From positions 59,129 to 123,128 of the forward strand of contig NZ_JAMBOB010000011.1 of NCBI RefSeq assembly GCF_023715415.1: DNA of 64,000 nt. Reading direction: 5' to 3'. The position numbers were made by a program, and so were the translations under genes. This DNA comes from Neobacillus niacini. GTDB taxonomy: Bacteria; Bacillota; Bacilli; Bacillales; Cytobacillaceae. A model generated the notes under the pieces. That model ran no database searches and had not been told where the DNA came from. It worked only from the letters and a program-made list of their open reading frames with translations. Shown here piece after piece: positions 8,984 through 17,331 of the stretch; within the stretch, counting starts at the first letter, position 1; the number at the start of each line of letters is the position of its first letter.

Positions 8984-9784
8984 ATGAAAAAAATTGCAAT
9001 TTTATTCGTTACAGCATTGATGTTGATTTTAACTGCTTGCGGAACAGAGAAGAGTGATGGGGCAGAAAAGACAGCAAAAGAAAGTGGTTCTAAGCAGGAG
9101 TTAGTAAAAAAAGGTGCGTTAACCTTCTCAATGACAGGGCAGTATCCACCGTTAAACTTTAAGAAGGATGGTAAATTGACTGGATTTGATGTTGAAATTG
9201 GAGCAGAAATTGCCAAGAGAATTGGGCTTGAGGCAAACCCTGTAACCAATCCATGGGAAACGATTATCCAAGGATTAAAGGCAAAGAAATATGATGCCAT
9301 TATCGGAAGTATGACTGCTACACCAGAGCGTGATAAGCAAGTTGATTTCACCAATCCATATTATTTATCTGGTGCACAGATTTTTGTAGCGGAAGGCAAT
9401 TCGGATATTCAATCAAAAGAGGATTTAAAAGGCAAAAAAATTGGTGTAATTCAGGCTAGTACGTGGAAAGACATGGCCGAGGAATTATCTGATCAAGTGA
9501 AGGGCTACCCAACAGACGTCAATGCACTTCAAGATTTGGCGCTAGGACGCTTAGATGCGGTGATCACTGATAAAATTGTCGGTGTTAGTGCAAAAAATGA
9601 AAAAGGCTTAGAAATCAAGGAAATAGGCGAATTACTGAATGAAGACCGTGTAAGTGTAGCTGTTGCAGAAGGAAACAAAGAGCTTGCTGAGCAAATTAAT
9701 GAGGCCATCCAATCGATGATTGACGATGGTACGTATGAAAAGATTAGTATGAAATGGTTTAATACAAACATCATGGAAAAGTAA
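8984..9784 (+). CDS. amino-acid ABC transporter substrate-binding lipoprotein (predicted lysine)
   Basis: A 266-residue extracellular solute-binding protein, family 3. The signal peptide ends in the lipobox LTAC, with the lipidated Cys at residue 19, so the mature protein is membrane-tethered. The body shows the family pattern GKLTGFDVEIGAEIAKR, GLKAKKYDAIIGSMTATPER and the lysine/arginine/histidine-binding-like DFTNPYY. RBS AGGAGGG. It is the first gene of a three-gene importer under a lysine riboswitch, so lysine is the predicted ligand. Arginine, histidine or diaminopimelate remain possible from sequence alone. Confidence 0.92.
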   Translation: MKKIAILFVTALMLILTACGTEKSDGAEKTAKESGSKQELVKKGALTFSMTGQYPPLNFKKDGKLTGFDVEIGAEIAKRIGLEANPVTNPWETIIQGLKAKKYDAIIGSMTATPERDKQVDFTNPYYLSGAQIFVAEGNSDIQSKEDLKGKKIGVIQASTWKDMAEELSDQVKGYPTDVNALQDLALGRLDAVITDKIVGVSAKNEKGLEIKEIGELLNEDRVSVAVAEGNKELAEQINEAIQSMIDDGTYEKISMKWFNTNIMEK

Positions 9785-9800
9785 GATTGGGAAATTTTTT

Positions 9801-9831
9801 AGTGTAAGCACCTGATGTAGGTGCTTGCACT
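9801..9831 (+). other. intercistronic hairpin after the binding-protein gene
   Basis: AGTGTAAGCACCT (9801-9813) pairs with AGGTGCTTGCACT (9819-9831) with one mismatch. There is no T run. It probably stabilises the binding-protein mRNA or lowers expression of the permease, as is common in ABC importer operons. Confidence 0.65.
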
Positions 9832-9854
9832 ATGCAATGAAGGAGGTACGCATC

Positions 9855-10538
9855 GTGATTTTTTTAGAAAATATTATCAGTATTTTTAGTGAACATGGAA
9901 TTGCTTTTTTGAAAGCTTCTTGGATGACAATCGCCATAACAGCAATCTCGTTATTATTTGCGATGGTGATTGGTTTAATTTTTGCGGGCTTTAAGATTTC
10001 CACTAGTAAAATACTAAATTGGATTGCAGATATCTACATTGGTATTATTCGTGGAACGCCTCTCATTGTTCAGATTATGTTCCTTTATTATGGACTTGCC
10101 AATATAGTGAACCTGGACAGCTTTACGGCCGGAGCTCTGGCATTAGGTGTTCATACAGGTGCCTACATTGCAGAAATTTTTAGAGGAGCTGTACAATCCA
10201 TTGATCGAGGACAGATGGAAGCGGCTAGGTCACTCGGAATGCCCTACTCTCTTGCAATGAGGAGAATTATTTTCCCACAGGCTTTCAAAAGAGCAATTCC
10301 GTCTCTAGCGAATCAGTTTATTATTGGCTTAAAAGATTCTTCCCTTGTTGCCTATATTGCTGTGACGGACCTATATAACACGGCACTTAGTGTCCAAGGT
10401 GAAAACTATATGCCTTTTGAAACGTATTTTGTTGTAGGGGTCTATTATTTGATTATCGTCCTGATTTTTACATGGGTTGCTAATCGAATTGAAAAGAAAA
10501 TGGATGTCAGCAAACCTAAGGAGGGCATAATCGTATGA
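9855..10538 (+). CDS. amino-acid ABC transporter permease
   Basis: A 227-residue inner-membrane permease of the HisM/GlnP family with several hydrophobic segments. It has the conserved cytoplasmic loop that contacts the ATPase ([20 protein letters not shown]). I chose the GTG at 9855 because AGGAGGT (9841-9847) lies 7 bp upstream; the in-frame ATG at 9825 lies inside the intercistronic hairpin. It overlaps the ATPase gene by 4 bp. It probably works as a homodimer with the lysine-type binding protein and the following ATPase. Confidence 0.92.
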   Translation: MIFLENIISIFSEHGIAFLKASWMTIAITAISLLFAMVIGLIFAGFKISTSKILNWIADIYIGIIRGTPLIVQIMFLYYGLANIVNLDSFTAGALALGVHTGAYIAEIFRGAVQSIDRGQMEAARSLGMPYSLAMRRIIFPQAFKRAIPSLANQFIIGLKDSSLVAYIAVTDLYNTALSVQGENYMPFETYFVVGVYYLIIVLIFTWVANRIEKKMDVSKPKEGIIV

Positions 10539-11257
10539 TTAAAATTAGCAATCTTTCAAAATCCTTTGGTAAGCTTGAAGTATTAAAAAATATTAACCTA
10601 AGTGTAGACGAGAAAGAGGTAGTTGTTCTTATCGGTGCCAGCGGCTCTGGAAAAAGTACGCTCCTTCGCTGCCTAAATTTTTTAGAAGTGGCAGAGCGCG
10701 GTGACATTATCATCGATTCTGAAAAAACAGACCTAGCAAAAACAAACTTAAATAAGGTAAGAGAAAAGGTAGGAATGGTGTTTCAGCATTTCAATCTTTT
10801 CCCCCATAAAACAGTAATAGAAAACATTACTGAGGCACCGATTTTTGTAAGAAAAGAAACAAAGGAAGCAGCGAGTTCAAAAGCAATGGCCCTTCTTAAA
10901 AAGGTAGGCTTAGAGGATAAGGCCAACTACTATCCTGAACAATTGTCCGGCGGGCAAAAGCAGCGGGTAGCGATTGCGAGAGCACTAGCAATGGAACCAA
11001 AAGTGATGCTTTTTGATGAGCCGACTTCAGCATTGGATCCTGAGCTTGTTGGTGAAGTGCTTCAGGTAATGAAGGATCTAGCACGTGACGGGATGACGAT
11101 GGTGATTGTGACACATGAAATGGGGTTTGCGAAAGAAGTAGCGGACCGAGTCATTATGCTTGCAGACGGAAATATTATTGAAGAAGGACATCCAAATGAT
11201 ATCTTTGTCAATCCAATACATGAACGGACTAAAAGGTTTTTAAATCAAATATTGTAG
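10535..11257 (+). CDS. amino-acid ABC transporter ATP-binding protein
   Basis: A 240-residue ATPase of the polar amino acid uptake family (GlnQ/HisP type). It has Walker [10 protein letters not shown] (about 34-42), Q-loop [13 protein letters not shown], signature [18 protein letters not shown] (about 136) and Walker B with catalytic Glu in [13 protein letters not shown] (about 160). The ATG overlaps the permease stop (ATGA). It powers the transporter encoded by the two preceding genes. Confidence 0.93.
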   Translation: MIKISNLSKSFGKLEVLKNINLSVDEKEVVVLIGASGSGKSTLLRCLNFLEVAERGDIIIDSEKTDLAKTNLNKVREKVGMVFQHFNLFPHKTVIENITEAPIFVRKETKEAASSKAMALLKKVGLEDKANYYPEQLSGGQKQRVAIARALAMEPKVMLFDEPTSALDPELVGEVLQVMKDLARDGMTMVIVTHEMGFAKEVADRVIMLADGNIIEEGHPNDIFVNPIHERTKRFLNQIL

Positions 11258-11265
11258 AATGTAAT

Positions 11266-11300
11266 AAAACCTACCTTTGGGATAGTAAAGGTAGGTTTTT
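11266..11300 (+). terminator. terminator of the lysine-type ABC operon
   Basis: AAAACCTACCTTT (11266-11278) pairs with AAAGGTAGGTTTT (11287-11299), followed by T residues. Confidence 0.9.
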
Positions 11301-11509
11301 TACTATTTATTAAGTGTAAACCTCATATTACAGCATCACGGAGAACCTTACTATTAAAGTGTATTCCAATACCTGGTCACGTATGGTTTATGTCGAGATT
11401 TGTAGAATAAAAGATTCTTATAAAAATATTTCCATTTAATTTGTATAGTTACCATTAAAACAGATATGGTATAGTAGTTTAGTTAAAAAGTCTCGAGATT
11501 ATAGGTGAA

Positions 11510-12148
11510 ATGATGAGAAAAGAATGGATTCTTCGCTGGTCTTTTTTTGTTTTTGGACTACTTGTTTTAGCGTTAGGTGCTGCCTTAACCATTGAAGGAA
11601 AATTGATAGGAGCAGGCCCCTGGGATGTCTTTCATTATGGGATGTTTCTGAAGCTGGGGCTGACGATAGGCACATGGTCAATCATAATAGGATTTCTATT
11701 GCTTACCGCTGCCTCCATTGCAACGAAAAAGGTACCTAAGATTGGTTCGTTTTTAAATATGCTGTTACTTGGTTTATTCATAGACTTCTTTATGTGGCTT
11801 TTGCCAGGTGTCGATAGTTATATTGGAGCACTATTTTTCTTTTTCTTAGGAGTTATTTTAATGGGGTATGGAGTTGGGCTCTATGTTTCTGCTGATTTGG
11901 GTTCAGGTCCACGAGATAGTATAATGCTCCTGATTGTGGACAAAACAGGCTGGAGTTTACAATGGGTCCGTAATGGAATGGAAGTTCTCGTCCTGATTCT
12001 CGGTTGGGTATTAGGGGGACCAGTTGGAGTTGGATCGGTGATGATTGCCTTTTTCTTAGGTCCAATTGTCGGCTTTTCCATACCGCAATGCAAAACACTT
12101 CTAATGAATTTACTTGTAAAACAAGAACACCAAAAACTAGCAGCTTAA
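11510..12148 (+). CDS. yczE: YczE/YyaS/YitT family membrane protein
   Basis: A 212-residue integral membrane protein with about five hydrophobic segments. Family landmarks are GPWDVFHYG near residue 36 and a matching GSGPRDSIM near 130, which suggest an internal duplication with a conserved G-x-x-D pair in each half. In Bacillus subtilis YczE is linked to surfactin-type biosynthesis, but most homologues have no defined role. ATG at 11510 or 11513; AGGTGAAATG precedes them. Monocistronic, with its own terminator. Confidence 0.85.
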   Translation: MMRKEWILRWSFFVFGLLVLALGAALTIEGKLIGAGPWDVFHYGMFLKLGLTIGTWSIIIGFLLLTAASIATKKVPKIGSFLNMLLLGLFIDFFMWLLPGVDSYIGALFFFFLGVILMGYGVGLYVSADLGSGPRDSIMLLIVDKTGWSLQWVRNGMEVLVLILGWVLGGPVGVGSVMIAFFLGPIVGFSIPQCKTLLMNLLVKQEHQKLAA

Positions 12149-12202
12149 AATAATTAGACATGCAGTAGCGGTTGCAAATGATTATTGGAAATAAAGGAAG
12201 TT

Positions 12203-12234
12203 GGACAAGGGACCAATCCCTTGTTCTTTTTTTT
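12203..12234 (+). terminator. terminator after yczE
   Basis: GGACAAGGGA (12203-12212) pairs with TCCCTTGTTC (12217-12226) around CCAA, followed by eight T. Confidence 0.9.
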
Positions 12235-12392
12235 GATTTCATCACGGTAAAATGGGGGTATTTGCGAAAAAGGGAGGATTTTGTCAATAAAGGAAGAAAA
12301 GTATTTAGACAATTTTCAATAATTAATCTTTAATTATTTCCATATAGTTAGTATGATTGAAACGTCTAGAAAGATATAAGGAGGAAACAGAT

Positions 12393-12797
12393 ATGAACCA
12401 AAGCTTTAACTTTTATGAAATGTGGAAGGATTATTATTCCCAAACCAGTAAATTATTCGATGAAAAAATCAGCCAGGACTTCCCTTCCGAAGGGATGGGG
12501 CAAATTTTGGAGATGAATCTTCAATTTAAAAAAATGATTGATGAGTCAACATTAAAGTACTTGGAGTTTATGAATGTACCAAGTCGAAATGACATTGCGA
12601 ACATTTCTTCATTGATTGTTAATGTGGATGCAAAAGTAGATGATTTAGAAGAAAAATTAGAAGAGAAATTGGACAGCCAAGATGTTCAGGAGTCATTTAA
12701 AGCAGAATTGACTCAATTAAAGAAGGATATGAAGGGCTTAGATACTAAATTGAATCAAATCCTTACCGTGTTAAAATCACAAGAAAAAGTGAAATAG
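12393..12797 (+). CDS. phaR: polyhydroxyalkanoate synthase subunit PhaR (class IV)
   Basis: A 134-residue soluble protein with no catalytic motif and a C-terminal coiled coil rich in K, E, L and D (about residues 75-134). The N-terminal FNFYEMWKDYYSQTSKLFDE resembles PhaR of Bacillus. PhaR is the obligatory partner of PhaC in class IV synthases that polymerise short-chain 3-hydroxyacyl-CoA into storage granules. I chose the ATG at 12393 because TAAGGAGG lies 7 bp upstream; an in-frame ATG at 12357 lacks a RBS. It is the first gene of phaR-phaB-phaC, with the order typical of Bacillus. Confidence 0.9.
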   Translation: MNQSFNFYEMWKDYYSQTSKLFDEKISQDFPSEGMGQILEMNLQFKKMIDESTLKYLEFMNVPSRNDIANISSLIVNVDAKVDDLEEKLEEKLDSQDVQESFKAELTQLKKDMKGLDTKLNQILTVLKSQEKVK

Positions 12798-12845
12798 AAA
12801 AGTATTACATATTTTTTTCAACTACTATAGATGAGGTGGATAATG

Positions 12846-13589
12846 ATGACAGGATTAAAGGATAAAGTAGCAATCGTTACAGGCGGCAGCAGAGGAATTG
12901 GAGCGGCAATTGCATTGGAACTAGCTAAAAATGGTGCGAAGGTTGTCATTAACTATAATACTCGCAAAGAATTAGCGGATAGAATTGTTGCAGAAATCAA
13001 TGAATTCGGCGGAGATGCTTATGCCATTCAAGCAGATGTTTCAGAAAGTAATGAGTCAGCATACCTTGTTCAAGAAACAATCAATCATTATGGCAAACTA
13101 GATATCCTGGTTAATAATGCAGGAATTACAAGAGACAGCACGTTTAAAAAATTGACTGAAGAAGATTGGAGAGAAGTAATCAATGTTAATTTAAACAGTG
13201 TTTACAACAATACTTCTGCAGCTTTACCATATCTTCTTGAATCAGAAGCAGGCCGCATTATCAACATCTCTTCTATTATTGGACAGGCTGGCGGCTTTGG
13301 ACAAACCAACTATGCTGCTGCAAAAGCAGGACTAATTGGCTATACTAAATCTCTCGCTCTTGAACTTGCTAAAAGTAACGTAACCGTTAATGCAATTTGC
13401 CCAGGATTTATTGGAACTGAGATGGTCCAAGCGATTCCTGAAAAGGTTCTTGCTGGAATCGTTGAAAAGGTACCACAAAAACGTTTAGGCAAACCAGAAG
13501 AAATCGCTCGTGGTGTTGTCTTCCTATGTAAAGATGGTGACTATATTACTGGTCAGCAGTTAAATATTAATGGTGGACTTTACATGTAA
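12846..13589 (+). CDS. phaB: acetoacetyl-CoA reductase PhaB (SDR family)
   Basis: A 248-residue short-chain dehydrogenase that reduces acetoacetyl-CoA to (R)-3-hydroxybutyryl-CoA with NADPH, the monomer for PHA. It shows the Rossmann motif TGGSRGIG, NNAG near residue 90, catalytic Ser in NISSIIGQ, and YAAAKAG with catalytic Tyr and Lys, ending in the family-like GQQLNINGGLYM. I chose the ATG at 12846, 6 bp after GAGGTGG; the ATG at 12843 is also possible. FabG is a close paralogue family; the position between phaR and phaC decides for PhaB. Confidence 0.93.
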   Translation: MTGLKDKVAIVTGGSRGIGAAIALELAKNGAKVVINYNTRKELADRIVAEINEFGGDAYAIQADVSESNESAYLVQETINHYGKLDILVNNAGITRDSTFKKLTEEDWREVINVNLNSVYNNTSAALPYLLESEAGRIINISSIIGQAGGFGQTNYAAAKAGLIGYTKSLALELAKSNVTVNAICPGFIGTEMVQAIPEKVLAGIVEKVPQKRLGKPEEIARGVVFLCKDGDYITGQQLNINGGLYM

Positions 13590-13657
13590 GTGTCATGAAG
13601 GCACAGATTGATTAATAAATTGATAGAGTAAATAAATCATGTAAGGAGTGAACAGTC

Positions 13658-14746
13658 ATTAGCGTACTTATGCCAGCCGATTGGAATGAACTGCTCGAAT
13701 TTACACCTCCGCAATACAAGGAGATGTATCAACGAGCATTAAGAGCAAGTCAAGTGCTAACAACAGATGCTGAACCGGAAGTTGCACCAACACCGAAAGA
13801 GCTTGTGTGGACAAGAAATAAAACAAAGCTTTATCGCTATATTTCTGAAAATCCAAAAAAACATAAGACTCCTCTTCTATTGATTTATGCCCTTATTAAT
13901 AAACCTTATGTAATGGATTTAACAAAGGGTGGTAGTTTAGTAGAATTCTTAGTTAATCGCGGTTTTGATGTTTATCTTCTTGACTGGGGTGAGCCAGGTT
14001 ACGAGGATCGAAATATGAAACTAGATGATTACATTATGGACTTTATCCCACGTGCTGTTCGGAAGGTACTGAGAAAATCAAACGTGGATGAAGTTTCAAT
14101 TCTGGGTTATTGCATGGGTGGAACCATTACAGCTGCATTTGCCGCACTTCACCCTGAATTGCCAATCCGAAATCTTATTTTTATGACAAGTCCTTTTGAT
14201 TTTGAAAAGACAGGTACGTATGGCGAGTTATTAAATGAAAAATATTTTAATATTGATAAGGTAGTAGATACCCTAGGGGTTATTCCACCTGAAATGATTG
14301 ACTTTGGGAATAAAATGATCAATCCAATGGGAACAAACTATGGACCATTTATTAGTCTTTATGAACGTGCCGATAATGAAAAGTTCATAAAGAGCTTTAA
14401 GCTATTGCAAAAATGGTTAAACGACGGTATTCAATTCCCAGGTGAAGCCTACCGTCAGTGGATTAGAGACTTTTATCAGCAAAACAAACTGATAAAAGGA
14501 GAAATGGTTATTCGTGGTAAGAAGGTTAACCTTGAAAATATCAGAGCGAATGTGCTCAACTTATCTGGTAAAAATGACCTCATTGCCCAGCCACACCAAG
14601 TGGAAGCATTGATGAATGTTATTTCTAGTGAAGATAAAGAATATAAATGTTTGCCAGTGGGTCATACATCGATTACATTTGGCTCTCAAGCTACAAAAAT
14701 AACCTATCCAACCATTGCTGATTGGTTAGAAGAACGATCCAATTAA
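13658..14746 (+). CDS. phaC: polyhydroxyalkanoate synthase subunit PhaC (class IV), probable ATT start
   Basis: Catalytic subunit of PHA synthase, an alpha/beta-hydrolase fold enzyme. The lipase-box-like GYCMGG holds the catalytic Cys (about residue 152 from 13658). The catalytic Asp is in SGKNDLIAQP and the catalytic His in VGHTSI. The first ATG (13670) lies about 20 bp after the only good RBS, AAGGAGTG (13643-13650). An in-frame ATT at 13658 lies at the ideal 7-bp distance and gives 362 residues, the length I recall for Bacillus PhaC, with the conserved N-terminal Trp at position 9. If ATT is not used, the protein starts at 13670 with 358 residues. Confidence 0.93.
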   Translation: MSVLMPADWNELLEFTPPQYKEMYQRALRASQVLTTDAEPEVAPTPKELVWTRNKTKLYRYISENPKKHKTPLLLIYALINKPYVMDLTKGGSLVEFLVNRGFDVYLLDWGEPGYEDRNMKLDDYIMDFIPRAVRKVLRKSNVDEVSILGYCMGGTITAAFAALHPELPIRNLIFMTSPFDFEKTGTYGELLNEKYFNIDKVVDTLGVIPPEMIDFGNKMINPMGTNYGPFISLYERADNEKFIKSFKLLQKWLNDGIQFPGEAYRQWIRDFYQQNKLIKGEMVIRGKKVNLENIRANVLNLSGKNDLIAQPHQVEALMNVISSEDKEYKCLPVGHTSITFGSQATKITYPTIADWLEERSN

Positions 14747-14758
14747 ATAGTCTAATGG

Positions 14759-14795
14759 AAGTGTCCCAGATGAATCTTGTGGGGCACTTTTTTTT
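14759..14795 (+). terminator. terminator of the pha operon
   Basis: AAGTGTCCCA (14759-14768) pairs with TGGGGCACTT (14780-14789) with one mismatch, followed by a T run. Confidence 0.85.
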
Positions 14796-14902
14796 GAGAA
14801 AACAACATAGCTATAGTGGTAAAGATAATTATATTAAATATTCAGGTAATATACAAGACAAGATTCCCGAATATGTATGAAGTCAATTCAATCATCAATA
14901 GA

Positions 14903-14940
14903 AAAAAGGGAGAAATACCAATTGGCATTTCTCCCTTTTT
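14903..14940 (-). terminator. terminator of the minus-strand peptide-binding protein gene (bidirectional)
   Basis: AAAAAGGGAGAAAT (14903-14916) pairs with ATTTCTCCCTTTTT (14927-14940), with CCAATTGG in the loop. A and T runs flank both sides. Confidence 0.85.
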
Positions 14941-14962
14941 GTCATTTTAATAAAAGAAAATT

Positions 14963-16627
14963 TTACTCTTCGCCTACGTCAGCCCATTTATATTCGTATG
15001 TTGCACCGAATGGGTTCACAAACACACCTTGAACTTTTGGTGAAATCAATTGTGCACGAGAAGCTTGGTATACAGGCGCAATGGCTGCATCTTCAAATAG
15101 CACTTTTTCAGCTTCTAGGAAGTTTTTGTAACGTGCTTCTTGGTCAGTCGCAAGTGTTGAAGCTGTATCTTTTACTAGCTTGTCATATGTTGGGTTAGAA
15201 TAACCTGTCCAGTTGTTTCCACTGTCCGTCGTCCATAGGTTCATGAAGGTATATGGATCAAGGAAGTCAGGGCCCCAACGAGAAAGCTGAAGCTGGTAAT
15301 CCATCGCTGTGTCTAAAGCAAGACGCTGCTTTTTCGGTACTTGTTTGATCGTAACCTTTAATCCTTCTAAATTCGTTGAAAGCTGGTTAGCAACGTATTG
15401 AACAAGGTTCTTTGTAGTCTGGTCATCATCTGCTAAGAACTCAAGTTCAACTGTATCAGTTCCTAACTCTGCCAATCCTTTTGCCCAGAATTCCTTCGCT
15501 GCCGCAAGGTCATATTTCACAAGGTCACCGCTTACTTTACGGAAATCCTCTCCTGAACCTGGCATTGGCGTGAAGTCTCTTGGAACCAATCCATTCGCTG
15601 CGATGGATCCATTGTTTAAGATTTCTCCTACTAGTGCATCTTTGTCAAATGCACGGCTAAGTGCAGCACGGATATTTTTATTTGCTAATGCTTCTGATTT
15701 TGTTTGATTAAACTTTAAGAAGTAAACGAATGTATCTGCTGCAACCGCATAGTCCTCACTAGTAGAATATTGGTCTACTAAATCGGATGTTAAATCCATA
15801 CGATCAACGGTTCCTTCTTCATATAGATTTAGAGCAGTTTGTGGATCTTTAACGACTTTGAACGTTAATTTATCCATTTTCACTGTTTTTGCATCCCAAT
15901 AATCTTCGTTCTTCACAAGTTCCCATGAATCACTTGTGTTTGACCAGTTGGACATAACGTATGGTCCGTTGGCTAATAGGTTTTCAGAACTTGATGCAAA
16001 TTTATCGCCTTTTTCTTCTACAAACTTTTTGTTCATTGGTAAAAATGTTCCGAAGGTTGTTAGTGTTTCAAAGTATGGTGTTGGATTTTCTAATTCAACA
16101 ACAAGTGTGTAATCACCTTCAGCTTTTACGCCAAGTTGATCCACTGCCATTTCACCTTTGGTAATTGCAGTAGCATTTTTGATAACGCCACTAATCATGT
16201 ACGGTCCGTATTCGGATTGTGTCGCAGGATCAACGGCACGCTGCCATGAATACACGAAATCATGCGCTGTTACCGGGTCACCATTTGACCATTTTGCATC
16301 CTCTCGTAATGTAAAGGTCCAAGTCAGACCATCTCCACTTACTTTATGTTCTTTTGCAATTCCTGGTGTAGCCTGTGTTTTTTCATCTAGTCGGTATAGA
16401 CCTTCCATTGTTGCGGCTAAGTAGATGAAGGAAGACTCATCCGTAGCCAAAGATGGGTCCATTGAAGGAATGGCTTCAGGATTTAAAAAGTTAAGTACTT
16501 TTTCTCCCTTTTCCTCCTCTTTCGCATCTGTGCCTGCTGGTTCCTTTGATTCATCCCCGGAACAGGCGGCAAGTAAACTTAGTAACAATCCAAATGTTAA
16601 AAGCAATAACCAATGTTTGACCTTCAT
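14963..16627 (-). CDS. oligopeptide ABC transporter substrate-binding lipoprotein (OppA family), orphan copy
   Basis: A 554-residue extracellular solute-binding protein, family 5. The signal peptide ends in lipobox LLAAC (Cys about 22), followed by an acidic linker. The body has the family markers IPSMDPSLATDESS, TFTLREDAKWSNGDPVTAHDFVYSW and a C-terminal GVFVNPFGATYEYKWADVG. It is a close paralogue of the binding protein at 19484-21157 and has no permease or ATPase of its own nearby. It probably delivers peptides to the OppBCDF complex encoded downstream. RBS GGGGGAAAA before the ATG. Monocistronic. Confidence 0.9.
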   Translation of the reverse strand: MKVKHWLLLLTFGLLLSLLAACSGDESKEPAGTDAKEEEKGEKVLNFLNPEAIPSMDPSLATDESSFIYLAATMEGLYRLDEKTQATPGIAKEHKVSGDGLTWTFTLREDAKWSNGDPVTAHDFVYSWQRAVDPATQSEYGPYMISGVIKNATAITKGEMAVDQLGVKAEGDYTLVVELENPTPYFETLTTFGTFLPMNKKFVEEKGDKFASSSENLLANGPYVMSNWSNTSDSWELVKNEDYWDAKTVKMDKLTFKVVKDPQTALNLYEEGTVDRMDLTSDLVDQYSTSEDYAVAADTFVYFLKFNQTKSEALANKNIRAALSRAFDKDALVGEILNNGSIAANGLVPRDFTPMPGSGEDFRKVSGDLVKYDLAAAKEFWAKGLAELGTDTVELEFLADDDQTTKNLVQYVANQLSTNLEGLKVTIKQVPKKQRLALDTAMDYQLQLSRWGPDFLDPYTFMNLWTTDSGNNWTGYSNPTYDKLVKDTASTLATDQEARYKNFLEAEKVLFEDAAIAPVYQASRAQLISPKVQGVFVNPFGATYEYKWADVGEE

Positions 16628-16780
16628 TCGTTTTCCCCCTAAAGTAATTAATTCTGAATATTATCTATCTACAGAAAATTGAGACTCTAGGAATGATTAT
16701 ACTCATTAACTTGTTTTCTTGTAAAGTATTGTTGGATAATTTAGGTAGTGAATTATTAGCATAGATTAGTAGGAAAACAA

Positions 16781-16807
16781 AAAAAGCCCTAAAAATCAGG
16801 CCTTTTT
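16781..16807 (-). terminator. terminator of the cupredoxin lipoprotein gene
   Basis: Imperfect hairpin AAAAAGCCCT...AGGCCTTTTT. Read on the minus strand it is followed by a T run, 5 bp after the gene end. Confidence 0.6.
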
Positions 16808-16811
16808 CATA

Positions 16812-17219
16812 TTAGTCTATAACTTTTAGTGAGATTTTCATTGCTTCATGGTCATCAGTAGCACCACAAATAGTAGAACAAGTTAATTCATATTCCCCTG
16901 TTTTATCAGCAGTAAATACAGAAGGAGTGTCAGCTTTGAGCTCAATTCCTAAGTCCTCACTGCTAATCGTATGCATTCCTTCTTCGTTTACTAAATTAAG
17001 TTTAACCTTCGACCCTTTTTTGATAGTTAATTCTTTATCAGAAGCGAATTCCCAGTTTGTTGCAGTGATTGTGAATTCCTCAGCATCTGTTGCAGTTGTT
17101 GATGCATCCGCTGTTTTTGCTTCTTCTTTAGGAGCTGCTTCTTCCTTTGCTCCTCCGCATGCTGCTAAACCAAATAGGATTGCCCCCATTATTAATACTA
17201 ATAAACCGAACTTCTTCAT
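16812..17219 (-). CDS. cupredoxin-domain lipoprotein (cytochrome oxidase subunit II-like)
   Basis: A 135-residue exported lipoprotein: signal peptide, lipobox LAAC (Cys about 21), a low-complexity A/E/K/T linker to about residue 45, then a cupredoxin domain. Likely copper ligands are the His in EEGMHTISS, the two Cys of CSTICG, and His and Met in DDHEAM. This is a Cu-A-like set, but with two extra residues between the second Cys and the His compared with the usual CxxxCGxxHxxM. It probably binds copper on the outer face of the membrane and may carry electrons or copper for respiratory oxidases. RBS AAAGGAG. It stands alone. Confidence 0.82.
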   Translation of the reverse strand: MKKFGLLVLIMGAILFGLAACGGAKEEAAPKEEAKTADASTTATDAEEFTITATNWEFASDKELTIKKGSKVKLNLVNEEGMHTISSEDLGIELKADTPSVFTADKTGEYELTCSTICGATDDHEAMKISLKVID

Positions 17220-17275
17220 CGTATGTAGTCTCCTTTTCCTCTTTGTTTTTACTCTTTTAATTTAAGGTATTATGT

Positions 17276-17311
17276 CATTGATTTCCTTGACCTAGGTCAA
17301 GAAAATCAATG
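17276..17311. repeat. 36-bp near-perfect palindrome upstream of the cupredoxin gene
   Basis: The two 18-bp arms (17276-17293 and 17294-17311) differ at one pair only and meet at CCTAGG. It lies 57 bp upstream of the cupredoxin gene start and 21 bp past the amidase gene end, both on the minus strand. No T run follows on the minus strand. It may be the amidase terminator or, since it lies in the cupredoxin promoter region, an operator. Confidence 0.6.
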
Positions 17312-17331
17312 TTTTAAGAGGAAAGGAGATT

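Noticed and set aside
11853..12287. Minus-strand frames inside and beyond yczE
   Set aside because: They lie antisense to a clear membrane protein gene, have no RBS and show no recognisable domain.
12846..13589. FabG 3-oxoacyl-ACP reductase of fatty acid synthesis
   Set aside because: The sequence alone allows it, but the gene lies between phaR and phaC, which fixes PhaB as the better call.
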